DNA from: Chloroflexota bacterium
GTDB lineage: Bacteria > Chloroflexota > Dehalococcoidia > Dehalococcoidales > RBG-16-60-22
Direction of reading: 5' to 3'
Length of the DNA stretch: 33,381 nucleotides
Assembly (NCBI GenBank): GCA_016190585.1
Contig: JACPQH010000096.1
Location: 1 to 33,381, forward strand
A model generated the notes under the pieces. It saw only the letters and a list, made by a program, of their open reading frames with translations, was not told the origin of the DNA and searched no databases. Made by a program: the position numbers and the translations under genes. Below are positions 6,800 to 14,670 of the stretch, piece after piece (the first letter of the stretch is position 1; each line of letters opens with the position of its first letter).

Positions 6800-8557
6800 T
6801 TATGCCAGTAAAGGCGGTTTCCACACGCCGAAGGCCTCGGAGAAGGCCCGCCTCATCTCGCCCTCGGTGGCGTTGGCGCGGGCGCACTCCACCGTGTAGT
6901 CCATGACGTTCTTGCCGTTCTTGCAGGCGGCCTTCAGGGCGTTGAGGCTGGCGCCCACCTTCTCGTTGTCCCGCGTCTGCTTGAGCCTTTCGAGCTTCGC
7001 CTTCATCTCGGCGGTGATAGCTTCGTCATACTCGTGGACCCAGACCTCGGGCAGCTTCAGGTTAGGATCGCGGTAGTAGTTGCGGCCGACCACCTTGATG
7101 GCGCCGTCTTCGATCATCCGGCGTTCCCGCTCGATAAAGCGGGCGACCTTGGTGTGCAGCCAGCCGGAAGTGACCGCTTCGACGATGCCGCCCATCTTCT
7201 CGATCTCTTCAAGCTCATTGAGAATGCGATTTTCGATATCGTTGGTCAGGGCTTCGATGTAGAAGGAGCCGCCGAGGGGGTCGACCACCTGCGTCACCTG
7301 GGTCTCCGCCTCGATAATCTGCTGGGTGCGCAGCGACAGTATGGAGGCTTCCTCGGAGGGTACAGAGAAGGCCTCATCGTAGGAGTCGACATGCATGGAC
7401 TGGGCGCCGCCCAGCACCGCCGCCAGGGCGTGGTAAGCGGAGCGGACGATGTTGTTCAGCGGCTCTTCCCGGGTCAGCGAGACGCCGGAGGTCTGCACGT
7501 GGCAGCGCATCCACATCGAGCGGGGGTTCCTGGCCTCGAAGCGATACTTCATAATCTTGTACCACAGCCGCCGGACGGCCCGGATGCGGGCGACCTCTTC
7601 AAAGAAGTCGTTGGCCGGCGCCCAGAAGAAGGCCAGCCGCTCGGCCACCCAGTCGATATCGTGACCGCGGCGCTGCATCTCCTTGAGTATCTCGATGCCG
7701 TTCGCCAGGGCCACGGCCATCTCGGTGATGCCGGAGGTGCCCCACTCGCGCAGGTTGTAGCCATTGAGCGTGACGTAGTTCCACTGGGGCACGTTCTTCC
7801 GGATGAACTCGATATTGTCGCACTGGATGCGGAAATCGTCCCGGGGCGGGATGAACTCGAGCCCGCTGCGCACCACGCTCTCCATGATGAAATCGTTCTG
7901 GACGCTTCCCGGCAGCTTGTCCCAGGTAACGCCCCGCCGCTCCGCCATCACCAGGTACATAGGAAAGACGATGGCGGTATTGCGGGGGTAGTGCGTCACG
8001 ATGGAGGCGCTGACCTTGTCGATGGGCACGTTCTTGCACAGCACCTCGATGTCATCAACGCAGTCGATGGGCACGCCGACCGTGGCCACCTGTCCCTTGG
8101 CCTCCGGCTCGTCCGAGTCGAACATCTGCACGGTGGCCAGGTCCAGCGCCCAGTTGGTGCCGGTAGCGCCGTGCTCGAGCAGCATCCGCATGCGCCGGTT
8201 GCACTGCTCCGGCGAGCCCGCCCCGAAAATCTGCCGCATGGTAAACGTCCGGCCGCGGTACATGTTGGCATGGACGCCCCTGGTATACGGCTCCTGGCCG
8301 GAGAAGCCGAGGTCTTCCTTGTAGTCGAATCCCGGATTGCTCAGGGGGGTATAGAGCAGCTCGCGGGGTATGTCGGAGCCGAGAATGGTGTGGGGAGTCA
8401 CCGACCAGTTCTGGCGGTCCTGCTCCCGAACGACGGAGTTCTTCCACCGCCCGAAGTCGCTTTCCAGGCCTTTCAGAACATCCTGGTTGTACAGCGGACT
8501 CCGCTTGTTCCGGGATAGTTTCTCGTTAAGTATCTCTCGCGTCGTCTTCTCGTCCAT
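6800..8557 (-). CDS. Methylmalonyl-CoA mutase-family large subunit, divergent acyl-CoA mutase
   Basis: A 585-residue TIM-barrel subunit of an adenosylcobalamin-dependent acyl-CoA mutase lacking the B12 domain, which is encoded by the next gene. Family landmarks are MYRGRTFTMRQ (residues 99-109), SVQND (218-222), the QTSGVSLT stretch and DPLGGSFYIEALT. Aligning by eye to P. shermanii MCM, Tyr89 becomes I110, Arg207 is kept (R243), Gln197 is kept (Q220), and the Tyr243-His244 pair is Y267-N268. Losing the His and the Tyr while keeping the Arg argues against ordinary methylmalonyl-, isobutyryl- or 2-hydroxyisobutyryl-CoA mutases. It suggests another, perhaps carboxylated, branched substrate. Neighbours are acyl-CoA dehydrogenase, MeaB and an acyl-CoA ligase. 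Specificity is unknown. Confidence 0.85.
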   Translation of the reverse strand: MDEKTTREILNEKLSRNKRSPLYNQDVLKGLESDFGRWKNSVVREQDRQNWSVTPHTILGSDIPRELLYTPLSNPGFDYKEDLGFSGQEPYTRGVHANMYRGRTFTMRQIFGAGSPEQCNRRMRMLLEHGATGTNWALDLATVQMFDSDEPEAKGQVATVGVPIDCVDDIEVLCKNVPIDKVSASIVTHYPRNTAIVFPMYLVMAERRGVTWDKLPGSVQNDFIMESVVRSGLEFIPPRDDFRIQCDNIEFIRKNVPQWNYVTLNGYNLREWGTSGITEMAVALANGIEILKEMQRRGHDIDWVAERLAFFWAPANDFFEEVARIRAVRRLWYKIMKYRFEARNPRSMWMRCHVQTSGVSLTREEPLNNIVRSAYHALAAVLGGAQSMHVDSYDEAFSVPSEEASILSLRTQQIIEAETQVTQVVDPLGGSFYIEALTNDIENRILNELEEIEKMGGIVEAVTSGWLHTKVARFIERERRMIEDGAIKVVGRNYYRDPNLKLPEVWVHEYDEAITAEMKAKLERLKQTRDNEKVGASLNALKAACKNGKNVMDYTVECARANATEGEMRRAFSEAFGVWKPPLLA

Positions 8558-8584
8558 TCTTCCCTCCCGCGGGCGATCCCGATA

Positions 8585-9727
8585 TTAGTCTTTAAGCAAC
8601 TGCCTGGCGATGGTCATGCGCTGCATCTCGGAGGTGCCCTCGTAGATCTCGGTTATCTTGGCGTCCCGGAGATAGCGCTCCATCGGGTACTCCTTAACAT
8701 AGCCGTAGCCGCCGTATATCTGTAGCGACTTGTTGGTGACAAACGACGAGACCTCGGCGGCGTAGACCTTGGCCATCGAGGCCTCCTTGACGAAGGGCAA
8801 GCCGTTGTCCTGGAGCCAGGCCGCGCGGTAGGTGAGGAGCCTGGCGGCGTCAAGCTGGGTGGCCATGTCGGCCAGCATCCACTGGATGGCCTGGAACTCG
8901 GACAGGCTCTTGCCGAACTGCCGGCGCTCCTTGGAGTAGGCCAGCGCCTTGTCAAAGGCCCCCTGGGCGATGCCCACGCTCTGGGCGGCCACGGAGACGC
9001 GGCTGGCGTCAATGGACTTTAGCGCGATGACGAAACCCTCGCCCTCGCTGCCCAGCCGGTTGGTCTCCGGCACGAAGCAGTCCTGGAAGATAAGCTCGGT
9101 GGTCGATGAGCCGCGGATGCCGAGCTTGTGCTCGTGCTTGCCCACCGAGTAGCCCGGCGAATTGCTCTCTACGGCCAGGGCGATGATGCCCTTGTGCTTC
9201 AAATTTTTATCCACCGTGGCGAAGACCACGGAAATCTCGGCCTCGGCCCCGTTGGTGATGAATATCTTGGTGCCGTTCAGGATATAGCCGCCCTTGGTCC
9301 TGGTGGCGGTGGTCTCCATAGCGGCGGGGTCGCTGCCGGCGCCGGCCTCGGTCAGCCCGAAAGCGGATATCTTCTCACCGGCGGCCACCGGCGGCACGAA
9401 GCGCTGCCGCTGCTCCTCGTTACCGAACATGTAGAGAGGCTGCCCGGCAAGCCCCGAGGTCACGAAGTATACCGTGCCGGTCGAGGCGCACACCCGGGAA
9501 AGCTCTTCTTCAACGATAATAAACGCCAGTTCACCGCCGCCGCTGCCGCCGTACTTCTCCGGGAAGGGGACGCCCATCAGGCCGAGCTCGGCCATCTTCT
9601 TGATGTTCTCCGCCGGGTACATGGACTCTTCGTCAACCCTGGCGGCGACAGGCTCGAGCTCCTTGTCGGCGAAGTCCTTCACCATGGACTTGAGCATCTT
9701 CTGGTCTTCGGTCAGCGTGAACTCCAT
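8585..9727 (-). CDS. Acyl-CoA dehydrogenase
   Basis: A 380-residue FAD-dependent acyl-CoA dehydrogenase that introduces a 2,3 double bond into an acyl-CoA and passes electrons to ETF. Full length for the short-chain/butyryl-CoA type. Motifs are GLTEAGAGSD (FAD/substrate loop), the QIYGGYGYVKEYPMERYLRDAK signature region near the C terminus, and the catalytic base E363 in IYEGTSEMQR. The catalytic Glu position matches short- and medium-chain enzymes rather than isovaleryl-type ones. It sits 27 nt upstream of the mutase gene and 32 nt downstream of meaB in one operon. No ETF genes are in the window. Substrate chain length cannot be told from sequence alone. Confidence 0.92.
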   Translation of the reverse strand: MEFTLTEDQKMLKSMVKDFADKELEPVAARVDEESMYPAENIKKMAELGLMGVPFPEKYGGSGGGELAFIIVEEELSRVCASTGTVYFVTSGLAGQPLYMFGNEEQRQRFVPPVAAGEKISAFGLTEAGAGSDPAAMETTATRTKGGYILNGTKIFITNGAEAEISVVFATVDKNLKHKGIIALAVESNSPGYSVGKHEHKLGIRGSSTTELIFQDCFVPETNRLGSEGEGFVIALKSIDASRVSVAAQSVGIAQGAFDKALAYSKERRQFGKSLSEFQAIQWMLADMATQLDAARLLTYRAAWLQDNGLPFVKEASMAKVYAAEVSSFVTNKSLQIYGGYGYVKEYPMERYLRDAKITEIYEGTSEMQRMTIARQLLKD

Positions 9728-9759
9728 TTTTCCTCCTGTTTTTGTATCTAAGAAGCGGG

Positions 9760-10743
9760 TTATGCCTGGTTGCCGGAGCGTTCTTCGTGGAGCTTGCGTA
9801 TATAGTCGCTGGCGAAGCGGCGGGCGATCTCCAGGGTGGCGGAATGGGGGTCGGTGCGTCCGTCCAGGAGCTCCCCGGCCAGCCGGTCCAGGTAGCTGCC
9901 GTCATCGATGCCGACGATAAAGCTTTTCAGGTAGCCTTCCAGGTTTTCCAGCAGCTCGAACTTGGCCCTGTCCTTCTGGCGCAACTCCAGCCGGCCGCCT
10001 GATTTGAGATATTCCTGGTGACGGAGCACCTCGCCGGCCACTGCCTCAACGCCCTTGTCGCTCATAGCCTCGGTGAGGAAAACCTGGGGTTTCCAGTCTT
10101 CCGGCCGGCAGTCCCTCATGCCGAGCACGATCTCCAGCTCGGCCTTGACGCTCTGCGCCCCTTCCAGGTCGGCCTTGTTGATAACGAAGATATCGGCCGC
10201 CTCCAGGATACCCGCCTTCATCATCTGTATCTCATCCCCGGCGCCGGGGGTCAGGATGAGAACAGTGCAATCGGCCGCCCGGGTGATGTCGATCTCGATC
10301 TGCCCGGAGCCGACGGTCTCCACGAGGATGATATCCTTGCCCAGGGCGTCCATAACGTGGATGGCGCCCAGGGTGGCCTTGGCCAGCCCGCCGATCCAGC
10401 CGCGGGTCGCCAGGCTGCGGATGAAGACGCCGGGGTCGGTACAGCTTTTCTGCATCCGGATGCGGTCGCCGAGAATGGCCCCGCCGGTAAAGGCGCTGGA
10501 AGGGTCCACCGCCACCACGCCCACCGAAAGCTGGCGCTGGCGAAAGGCGCGGATGAGACTGTCGGTCAGGGTGCTTTTGCCGGCGCCGGGCGGGCCGGTG
10601 ATGCCGATGACGAAGGCCTTACCGGTGTGCGGGTAGATGCGGCTCATCTCCTCGACGGCCTGTGGCGTCTCGTTTTCCACGTGGCTTATCAGCCGCGCGG
10701 CCGCCTGGACATCACCCTCGAGTATTCGGCTCGCTAAACCCAT
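9760..10743 (-). CDS. meaB: MeaB/ArgK-type G-protein chaperone of B12 mutase
   Basis: GTPase of the MeaB family that loads and protects adenosylcobalamin in acyl-CoA mutases. Walker A is GPPGAGKST, followed by the long switch region with VAVDPSS and GGAILGDRIRM, then ETVGSGQ and the NKAD base-specificity motif. I chose the ATG at 10743 (327 residues, MGLASRILEG) because AAGGA precedes it by about 7 nt. The upstream ATG at 10785 has no ribosome site and overlaps a strong -10 box. The gene heads the segment meaB, dehydrogenase, mutase large, mutase small, which matches the need for a dedicated chaperone for the divergent mutase. Confidence 0.9.
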   Translation of the reverse strand: MGLASRILEGDVQAAARLISHVENETPQAVEEMSRIYPHTGKAFVIGITGPPGAGKSTLTDSLIRAFRQRQLSVGVVAVDPSSAFTGGAILGDRIRMQKSCTDPGVFIRSLATRGWIGGLAKATLGAIHVMDALGKDIILVETVGSGQIEIDITRAADCTVLILTPGAGDEIQMMKAGILEAADIFVINKADLEGAQSVKAELEIVLGMRDCRPEDWKPQVFLTEAMSDKGVEAVAGEVLRHQEYLKSGGRLELRQKDRAKFELLENLEGYLKSFIVGIDDGSYLDRLAGELLDGRTDPHSATLEIARRFASDYIRKLHEERSGNQA

Positions 10744-10783
10744 CCGCTGTCCTTGCTGTCGATCGTTCCAACCGGGACTCTTC

Positions 10784-10813
10784 ATTGTAGCCTATTAGGC
10801 GCTCCGTTATCAA
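10784..10813 (-). promoter_or_regulatory. Sigma70-like promoter for meaB-mutase transcript
   Basis: Read on the - strand, TTGATA (10813-10808) and TACAAT (10789-10784) are separated by exactly 18 nt, and each matches five of six consensus bases. Transcription would begin near 10777, inside the apparent N-terminal extension of meaB. This supports the start at 10743. Confidence 0.65.
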
Positions 10814-10893
10814 AGTACGGTCCAGGGGAAGACACACGGGTTCCCAGCCGCGGCTTGCCGCACCGGGGTGAGCGCACCCGACCCGGCGGCGGG

Positions 10894-12450
10894 CTACTTT
10901 TTCCCGTACTTCTCGCGGAGCTCCCGCTTGAGCACCTTGCCCATCGGATTGCGCGGCAGTATGTCAATGAAGACGACCGAGCGGGGCCGCTTGAAGCTGG
11001 CCAGCCGCTGCCGGCAGAATTCCATGACCTCGTCCCCGCTCAGCGCCTCGCCCTTCTTCACCACGACAATGGCCCGCGGCTCCTCGCCCCACTCGATATC
11101 CGGCACGCCGATAATCGCCGCCTCGTCAATCTTGGGGTGCGACTGCAAGACGATCTCGAGCTCCTCGGGGGAGATGTACTCGCCGCCCCGCTTGAGCATA
11201 TCGGTGGTCCGGCCCGCCAGGAAGAAGTAGCCATCCTCGTCCCGGTAGCCCATGTCGTTGGTGTGCAGCCAGCCGCCCTTGTCCAGGGCCTTGGACGTCT
11301 TCTCGGCGTCTGTCCAGTAGCCGGCCATCACCCGGGGCCCCTTGGCGATAATCTCGCCGACGTGCCCCGGCGGCAGCTCCTTGCCGTTCTCGTCGATGAC
11401 CTTCATCTGGACATCGGGCATCGGCTTGCCGATGGATGACAGCCGTTTCAGCTTCTTCTCCCGCTCCTCCGGCGTGCCCGAGATGACGTGGTCTTCCGGC
11501 CCCAGCATGGTGATGGTCGAGGCCGACTCCGTTTGCCCGAAGGCGTTGATGAACTGCACGCCGGGGAAGGCCTCCAGGGCTTTTTTGATAACCTCGAGCG
11601 GCATGGGCGCGGCGCCGTAGGTGATGACCTTGAGGCTGCTGAGGTCATGTTTCATAAAATCGGGGTGGTCCATGAGCTGTTTCAGCATGGTGGGCACCAT
11701 CATGGCCCGGTTGGCGCGCTCTGTCTGGACCAGCGCCATCCATTCCTTCGCGTCGAACTGACGCTCCATGATAAGGGTGCGCCCGCCGTAGACGGCCGCC
11801 ATCATGGCCTGGATACCAGCGACGTGATACAGGGGCACGGTGAGGATATTCCGCTCGTCGGTTTCCGGGTCGGCCGGGGTAACGTTCTCCAGGGCGTAGA
11901 TGGTGAAACTATTGTGGGGCAGCATGACGCCCTTGGGAAACCCGGTAGTACCAGCGGTGTACATCAGTATCGTGGTATCATTATCGCCGATGTCGGCTGC
12001 CACCTCATCCGGGGACGCCGCCGCTATCAGTTCTTCGTAATAGAGGGTGCCGCCGGTCTTCTTGTCAATGGAGATGAAGTTCTTGACCGTTTTCAGGTCT
12101 TGCCGGATGGAGTCTACCACCTCCAGGTAGCGGTCGCCGATGAAGAGGGTATTGGCATCGGCGGTATCAAGCATGTAGGTAAGCTCGCTGCCCCTGGCCC
12201 GGAAGTTCAACGGCACGTAAATCCCGCCGAGCTTGGCCACCGCGAAATAGACCTCGACTGCCTGGTTGCAGTTCACCTGCAGGAAGGCGATGCGATCACC
12301 CTGTTTCACGCCGAGCTTCAGCATGGCGTTGGCCAGCCGGTTCACCCGCTCGTTAAGCTGGCCGAAGGTGTATCTTTTGCCTTCAAAGGAGATGGCCGCT
12401 TTATCCGGGCAGATGGCGGAAGCGATATTCAGGAAGTCGGTAGTGTTCAT
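10894..12450 (-). CDS. Acyl-CoA synthetase, AMP-forming (fatty-acid/aryl-CoA ligase type)
   Basis: A 518-residue ANL-superfamily adenylating enzyme that activates a carboxylic acid to its CoA thioester using ATP. The P-loop is YTAGTTGFPKG, and the adenylate-binding segment is AFGQTES. The hinge and core motifs lie in HTNDMGYRDEDGYFFLAGR, and the C-terminal catalytic Lys is in NPMGKVLKR. Length is that of class I fatty-acid or benzoate-type ligases, not of acetyl-CoA synthetase. GGAGG lies 6 nt before ATG 12450, and a sigma70-like promoter precedes it. It would feed the acid substrate into the dehydrogenase/mutase steps of the same strand. The substrate cannot be assigned. Confidence 0.88.
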   Translation of the reverse strand: MNTTDFLNIASAICPDKAAISFEGKRYTFGQLNERVNRLANAMLKLGVKQGDRIAFLQVNCNQAVEVYFAVAKLGGIYVPLNFRARGSELTYMLDTADANTLFIGDRYLEVVDSIRQDLKTVKNFISIDKKTGGTLYYEELIAAASPDEVAADIGDNDTTILMYTAGTTGFPKGVMLPHNSFTIYALENVTPADPETDERNILTVPLYHVAGIQAMMAAVYGGRTLIMERQFDAKEWMALVQTERANRAMMVPTMLKQLMDHPDFMKHDLSSLKVITYGAAPMPLEVIKKALEAFPGVQFINAFGQTESASTITMLGPEDHVISGTPEEREKKLKRLSSIGKPMPDVQMKVIDENGKELPPGHVGEIIAKGPRVMAGYWTDAEKTSKALDKGGWLHTNDMGYRDEDGYFFLAGRTTDMLKRGGEYISPEELEIVLQSHPKIDEAAIIGVPDIEWGEEPRAIVVVKKGEALSGDEVMEFCRQRLASFKRPRSVVFIDILPRNPMGKVLKRELREKYGKK

Positions 12451-12476
12451 TTAACCTCCAAACGCTATTCTATGGT

Positions 12477-12506
12477 ATTCTAACCTAAGCCCCTTGGAAA
12501 AATCAA
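12477..12506 (-). promoter_or_regulatory. Sigma70-like promoter for the acyl-CoA ligase
   Basis: On the - strand TTGATT (12506-12501), an 18-nt spacer and TAGAAT (12482-12477) lie 27 nt upstream of the ligase start, leaving room for the GGAGG ribosome site in a leader of about 20 nt. The rest of the 193-nt gap to the crotonase stop shows no other feature I can support. Confidence 0.55.
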
Positions 12507-12643
12507 CGAGCGGGTGCCAGGACTGCCGGAACGCGCCTTCACGCGGCGGCAATATGGTTTTGTCGCCTCACGAACACCGCTTTTCAGGGTATTTACAGGG
12601 CGATCATATTAGCTTATCTCCTTGTTTTATCCCGATAACCGTA

Positions 12644-13366
12644 CTAGGCGCCAGCCGTCAGCCGGGCGGCCAGCCGCCGTTCCAGCTCCAGCCCTTCGGC
12701 CAGGCTCTTGTCCAGGCCCCGCGCGAGGGCCGCCTTGGCCAGTTCTACCGCCAGCGGGGGGTAGGACGCGATGCGCCGGGCCATCCCGGAAGCCGCCGCG
12801 AACAGCGCGTCCCGAGGCACGACCCGGTTGACCAGCCGGAGCTTGAGGGCCTCGCCGGCCGTGACCAGCCGGCCGCTTAGCAGAATATCCAGCGCCGCCG
12901 CCGGCCCGACGGCCCGCGGCAGTGTCTGGCTGCCCCCGGCGGCGGGTATGATGCCCAGCCCCCCCTCGGGCAGGCCGAACCGGGCGTCCTCCGCGGCCAG
13001 CCGGACATCGCAGCACAGGGCGATCTCGACGCCGGAGCCGAGCACATAGCCATGCAGGGCGGCGATGACCGGCGCCTTGATGGACAGGAACCGGCCCCAG
13101 ACGTCGCGCTCCCAGCGCGCCTGCCGGGCCTTTACCGGCGGCGGGGCCGTCAGGAACTCGGTGAGGTCGGCGCCGGCGCAAAAGGCCTTTTCCCCGGCTC
13201 CACTAATAATCACGGCGCGCACCTCGGGGTCGTCGCTTATCGCCCCCAAAGCCTCGAAAAGATCGTCCCGCATCCGCATATTGTAGGCGTTCAGGACGCG
13301 GGGCCGGTTAAGGGTGATGCGAGCGATGCTGTCCTCTTTCTGATAGATGATGGCCTGAAATTCCAC
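12644..13366 (-). CDS. Enoyl-CoA hydratase/isomerase (crotonase family)
   Basis: A 240-residue crotonase-fold protein. The oxyanion-hole segment is CAGADLTEF near residue 63, and both catalytic glutamates of classical enoyl-CoA hydratase are present: E114 in GSGVEIAL and E134 in LPEGGLGIIP, followed by AAGGSQTLPR. It is therefore likely a competent hydratase. The length is slightly short at the C terminus relative to the usual 255-260. It begins 1 nt after the stop of the second crotonase gene, so the two are co-translated. In an anaerobic aromatic pathway such proteins can also be dienoyl-CoA hydratases; sequence alone does not decide. Confidence 0.88.
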   Translation of the reverse strand: MEFQAIIYQKEDSIARITLNRPRVLNAYNMRMRDDLFEALGAISDDPEVRAVIISGAGEKAFCAGADLTEFLTAPPPVKARQARWERDVWGRFLSIKAPVIAALHGYVLGSGVEIALCCDVRLAAEDARFGLPEGGLGIIPAAGGSQTLPRAVGPAAALDILLSGRLVTAGEALKLRLVNRVVPRDALFAAASGMARRIASYPPLAVELAKAALARGLDKSLAEGLELERRLAARLTAGA

Positions 13367-13367
13367 C

Positions 13368-14102
13368 TCAGCGCCCCGTAAAATGCGGCGGTCTTTTTTC
13401 CAGGAAAGCCCGGATGCCCTCCGTGCGGTCGGCGGTGGTGTGCAGGAGAAAATACAGGTCGGCTTCGAGGCGCAGGCCCTGCTCCAGGGTGAGGTCCATG
13501 CCCTTGCCCACCGCTTCCTTGATGAACCGCAGCGACAGCGGGGCCTTGGCGGACAGGTTCTCCACCAGGGCGTCCAGCTCGGCAGCGAGGTTGCACTCGG
13601 CCACCCGGCTCACCAGGCCGATCGCCAGCGCCTCCGCGGCGGTGACGTCCTGGGCCGTCAGCAGCATCTCCAGGGCCCGGGCCCGTCCCACGATGCGCGC
13701 CAGGCGCTGCGTGCCGCCGTCCGCGGGCAGCCGCCCTCCTGATACCTGGGGCAGGCCCAGCCGGGCGCTGGCCGCCGCCAGCCGGATATCGCAGGCCAGC
13801 GCCAGCTCGAGGCCTTCCCCCAGGGCGTCGCCGTTGATAGCGGCGATGACCGGCTTGGAAATACCGGCGACCGCCGCCGCCGGATAAGACTGTCCCGGGG
13901 CCAGCTCGCTGCCGGCGCAGAACGCCTCGCCGGCGCCGGTGAGCGCCACCAGGTAAACACCGTCATCTAGTTCCGCCCGCAGGCAGGCCTCGGCGAGTTC
14001 GTCGGCAAGCTGCTGGTTGATAAGATTGCGGCGATCCGGGCGGTTCAGGGTTATCCGCGCGACGCGCCCGGTCATGCTGTAAAGAACTGTCTCAGATGCC
14101 AT
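13368..14102 (-). CDS. Enoyl-CoA hydratase/isomerase-like protein with Glu-to-Gln change
   Basis: A 244-residue crotonase-family paralogue of the downstream gene. The oxyanion-hole segment CAGSELAPG is present and the first catalytic Glu is kept (E99 in GEGLELAL). The second position reads Q119 in GLPQVSGGRLP, where hydratases carry Glu. The DGGTQRLAR segment is otherwise normal. It may be an isomerase, hydrolase or other crotonase chemistry rather than a simple hydratase. No Shine-Dalgarno is visible before ATG 14102, and the predicted promoter leaves a leader of only about five nucleotides, so initiation may be nearly leaderless. It is the first gene of the - strand acyl-CoA region. Confidence 0.82.
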   Translation of the reverse strand: MASETVLYSMTGRVARITLNRPDRRNLINQQLADELAEACLRAELDDGVYLVALTGAGEAFCAGSELAPGQSYPAAAVAGISKPVIAAINGDALGEGLELALACDIRLAAASARLGLPQVSGGRLPADGGTQRLARIVGRARALEMLLTAQDVTAAEALAIGLVSRVAECNLAAELDALVENLSAKAPLSLRFIKEAVGKGMDLTLEQGLRLEADLYFLLHTTADRTEGIRAFLEKRPPHFTGR

Positions 14103-14114
14103 TGGTCATGTGTA

Positions 14115-14144
14115 ATCTTAGCCAAAACGTACGGCGAGCGTCAA
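14115..14144 (-). promoter_or_regulatory. Sigma70-like promoter for the crotonase pair
   Basis: TTGACG (14144-14139) and TAAGAT (14120-14115) on the - strand are spaced by 18 nt, matching five and four of six consensus bases. The predicted start of transcription is about five nt before the ATG at 14102. Spacing equals that of the two promoters at 10784 and 12477. Confidence 0.5.
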
Positions 14145-14234
14145 GTGTAAGGACCCGTATTGATTGGTTTTTCCTCGTTCTTATTACCTTCCCGGTTTGA
14201 CGCCGGCCCGGCATCGTTCCTTGCCGGCAGCCGG

Positions 14235-14639
14235 CTAATCAGCCCGCCGGTACCGGGCAGCAGCCCGGGTCTTGATGCCGCCCCGCTCGGTGTATTCCGC
14301 TTCCACCACCATGTCGACCGGCCGCAGGAGCCCTACCAGGTCCTGGAGGATTCGGTTCACCGCGTGCTCCTGCAAGATGCCGACGTTGCGGTACGAAGTC
14401 AGGTAGTATTTTAACGATTTGAGCTCGACGAGCGCCTCCTGCGGGACATAGCGTATAACCAGCCTGGCAAAATCGGGGAGACCTGTCCACGGGCAGACCG
14501 AGGTAAACTCCCCGGTCTCGTAAACGACCTCGGTGGCCGAGCCGGGATACTCAAACGGGATAGACTCGAGCACCGCGGTATCGATGGCCTCTTCCCGCTG
14601 GATATCGAAACGCTTCAGGGTGTATTTATCCCCAACCAT
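14235..14639 (-). CDS. queF: NADPH-dependent 7-cyano-7-deazaguanine reductase (preQ0 to preQ1)
   Basis: A 134-residue unimodular QueF of the Bacillus type, converting the nitrile preQ0 to the amine preQ1 in queuosine tRNA-modification synthesis. The covalent-catalysis Cys C49 and Asp D56 lie in [13 protein letters not shown]. The substrate-binding Glu-His pair is E91-H92 in LQEHAVNRI. The [14 protein letters not shown] stretch is the NADPH-side signature. AGGAGG precedes ATG 14639 by about 8 nt. It lies 31 nt downstream of the antiporter stop, probably on the same transcript. No other queuosine genes and no preQ1 riboswitch are visible. Confidence 0.95.
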   Translation of the reverse strand: MVGDKYTLKRFDIQREEAIDTAVLESIPFEYPGSATEVVYETGEFTSVCPWTGLPDFARLVIRYVPQEALVELKSLKYYLTSYRNVGILQEHAVNRILQDLVGLLRPVDMVVEAEYTERGGIKTRAAARYRRAD

Positions 14640-14670
14640 TGCCGGAACCTCCTGCCGAATCCATATTTAT

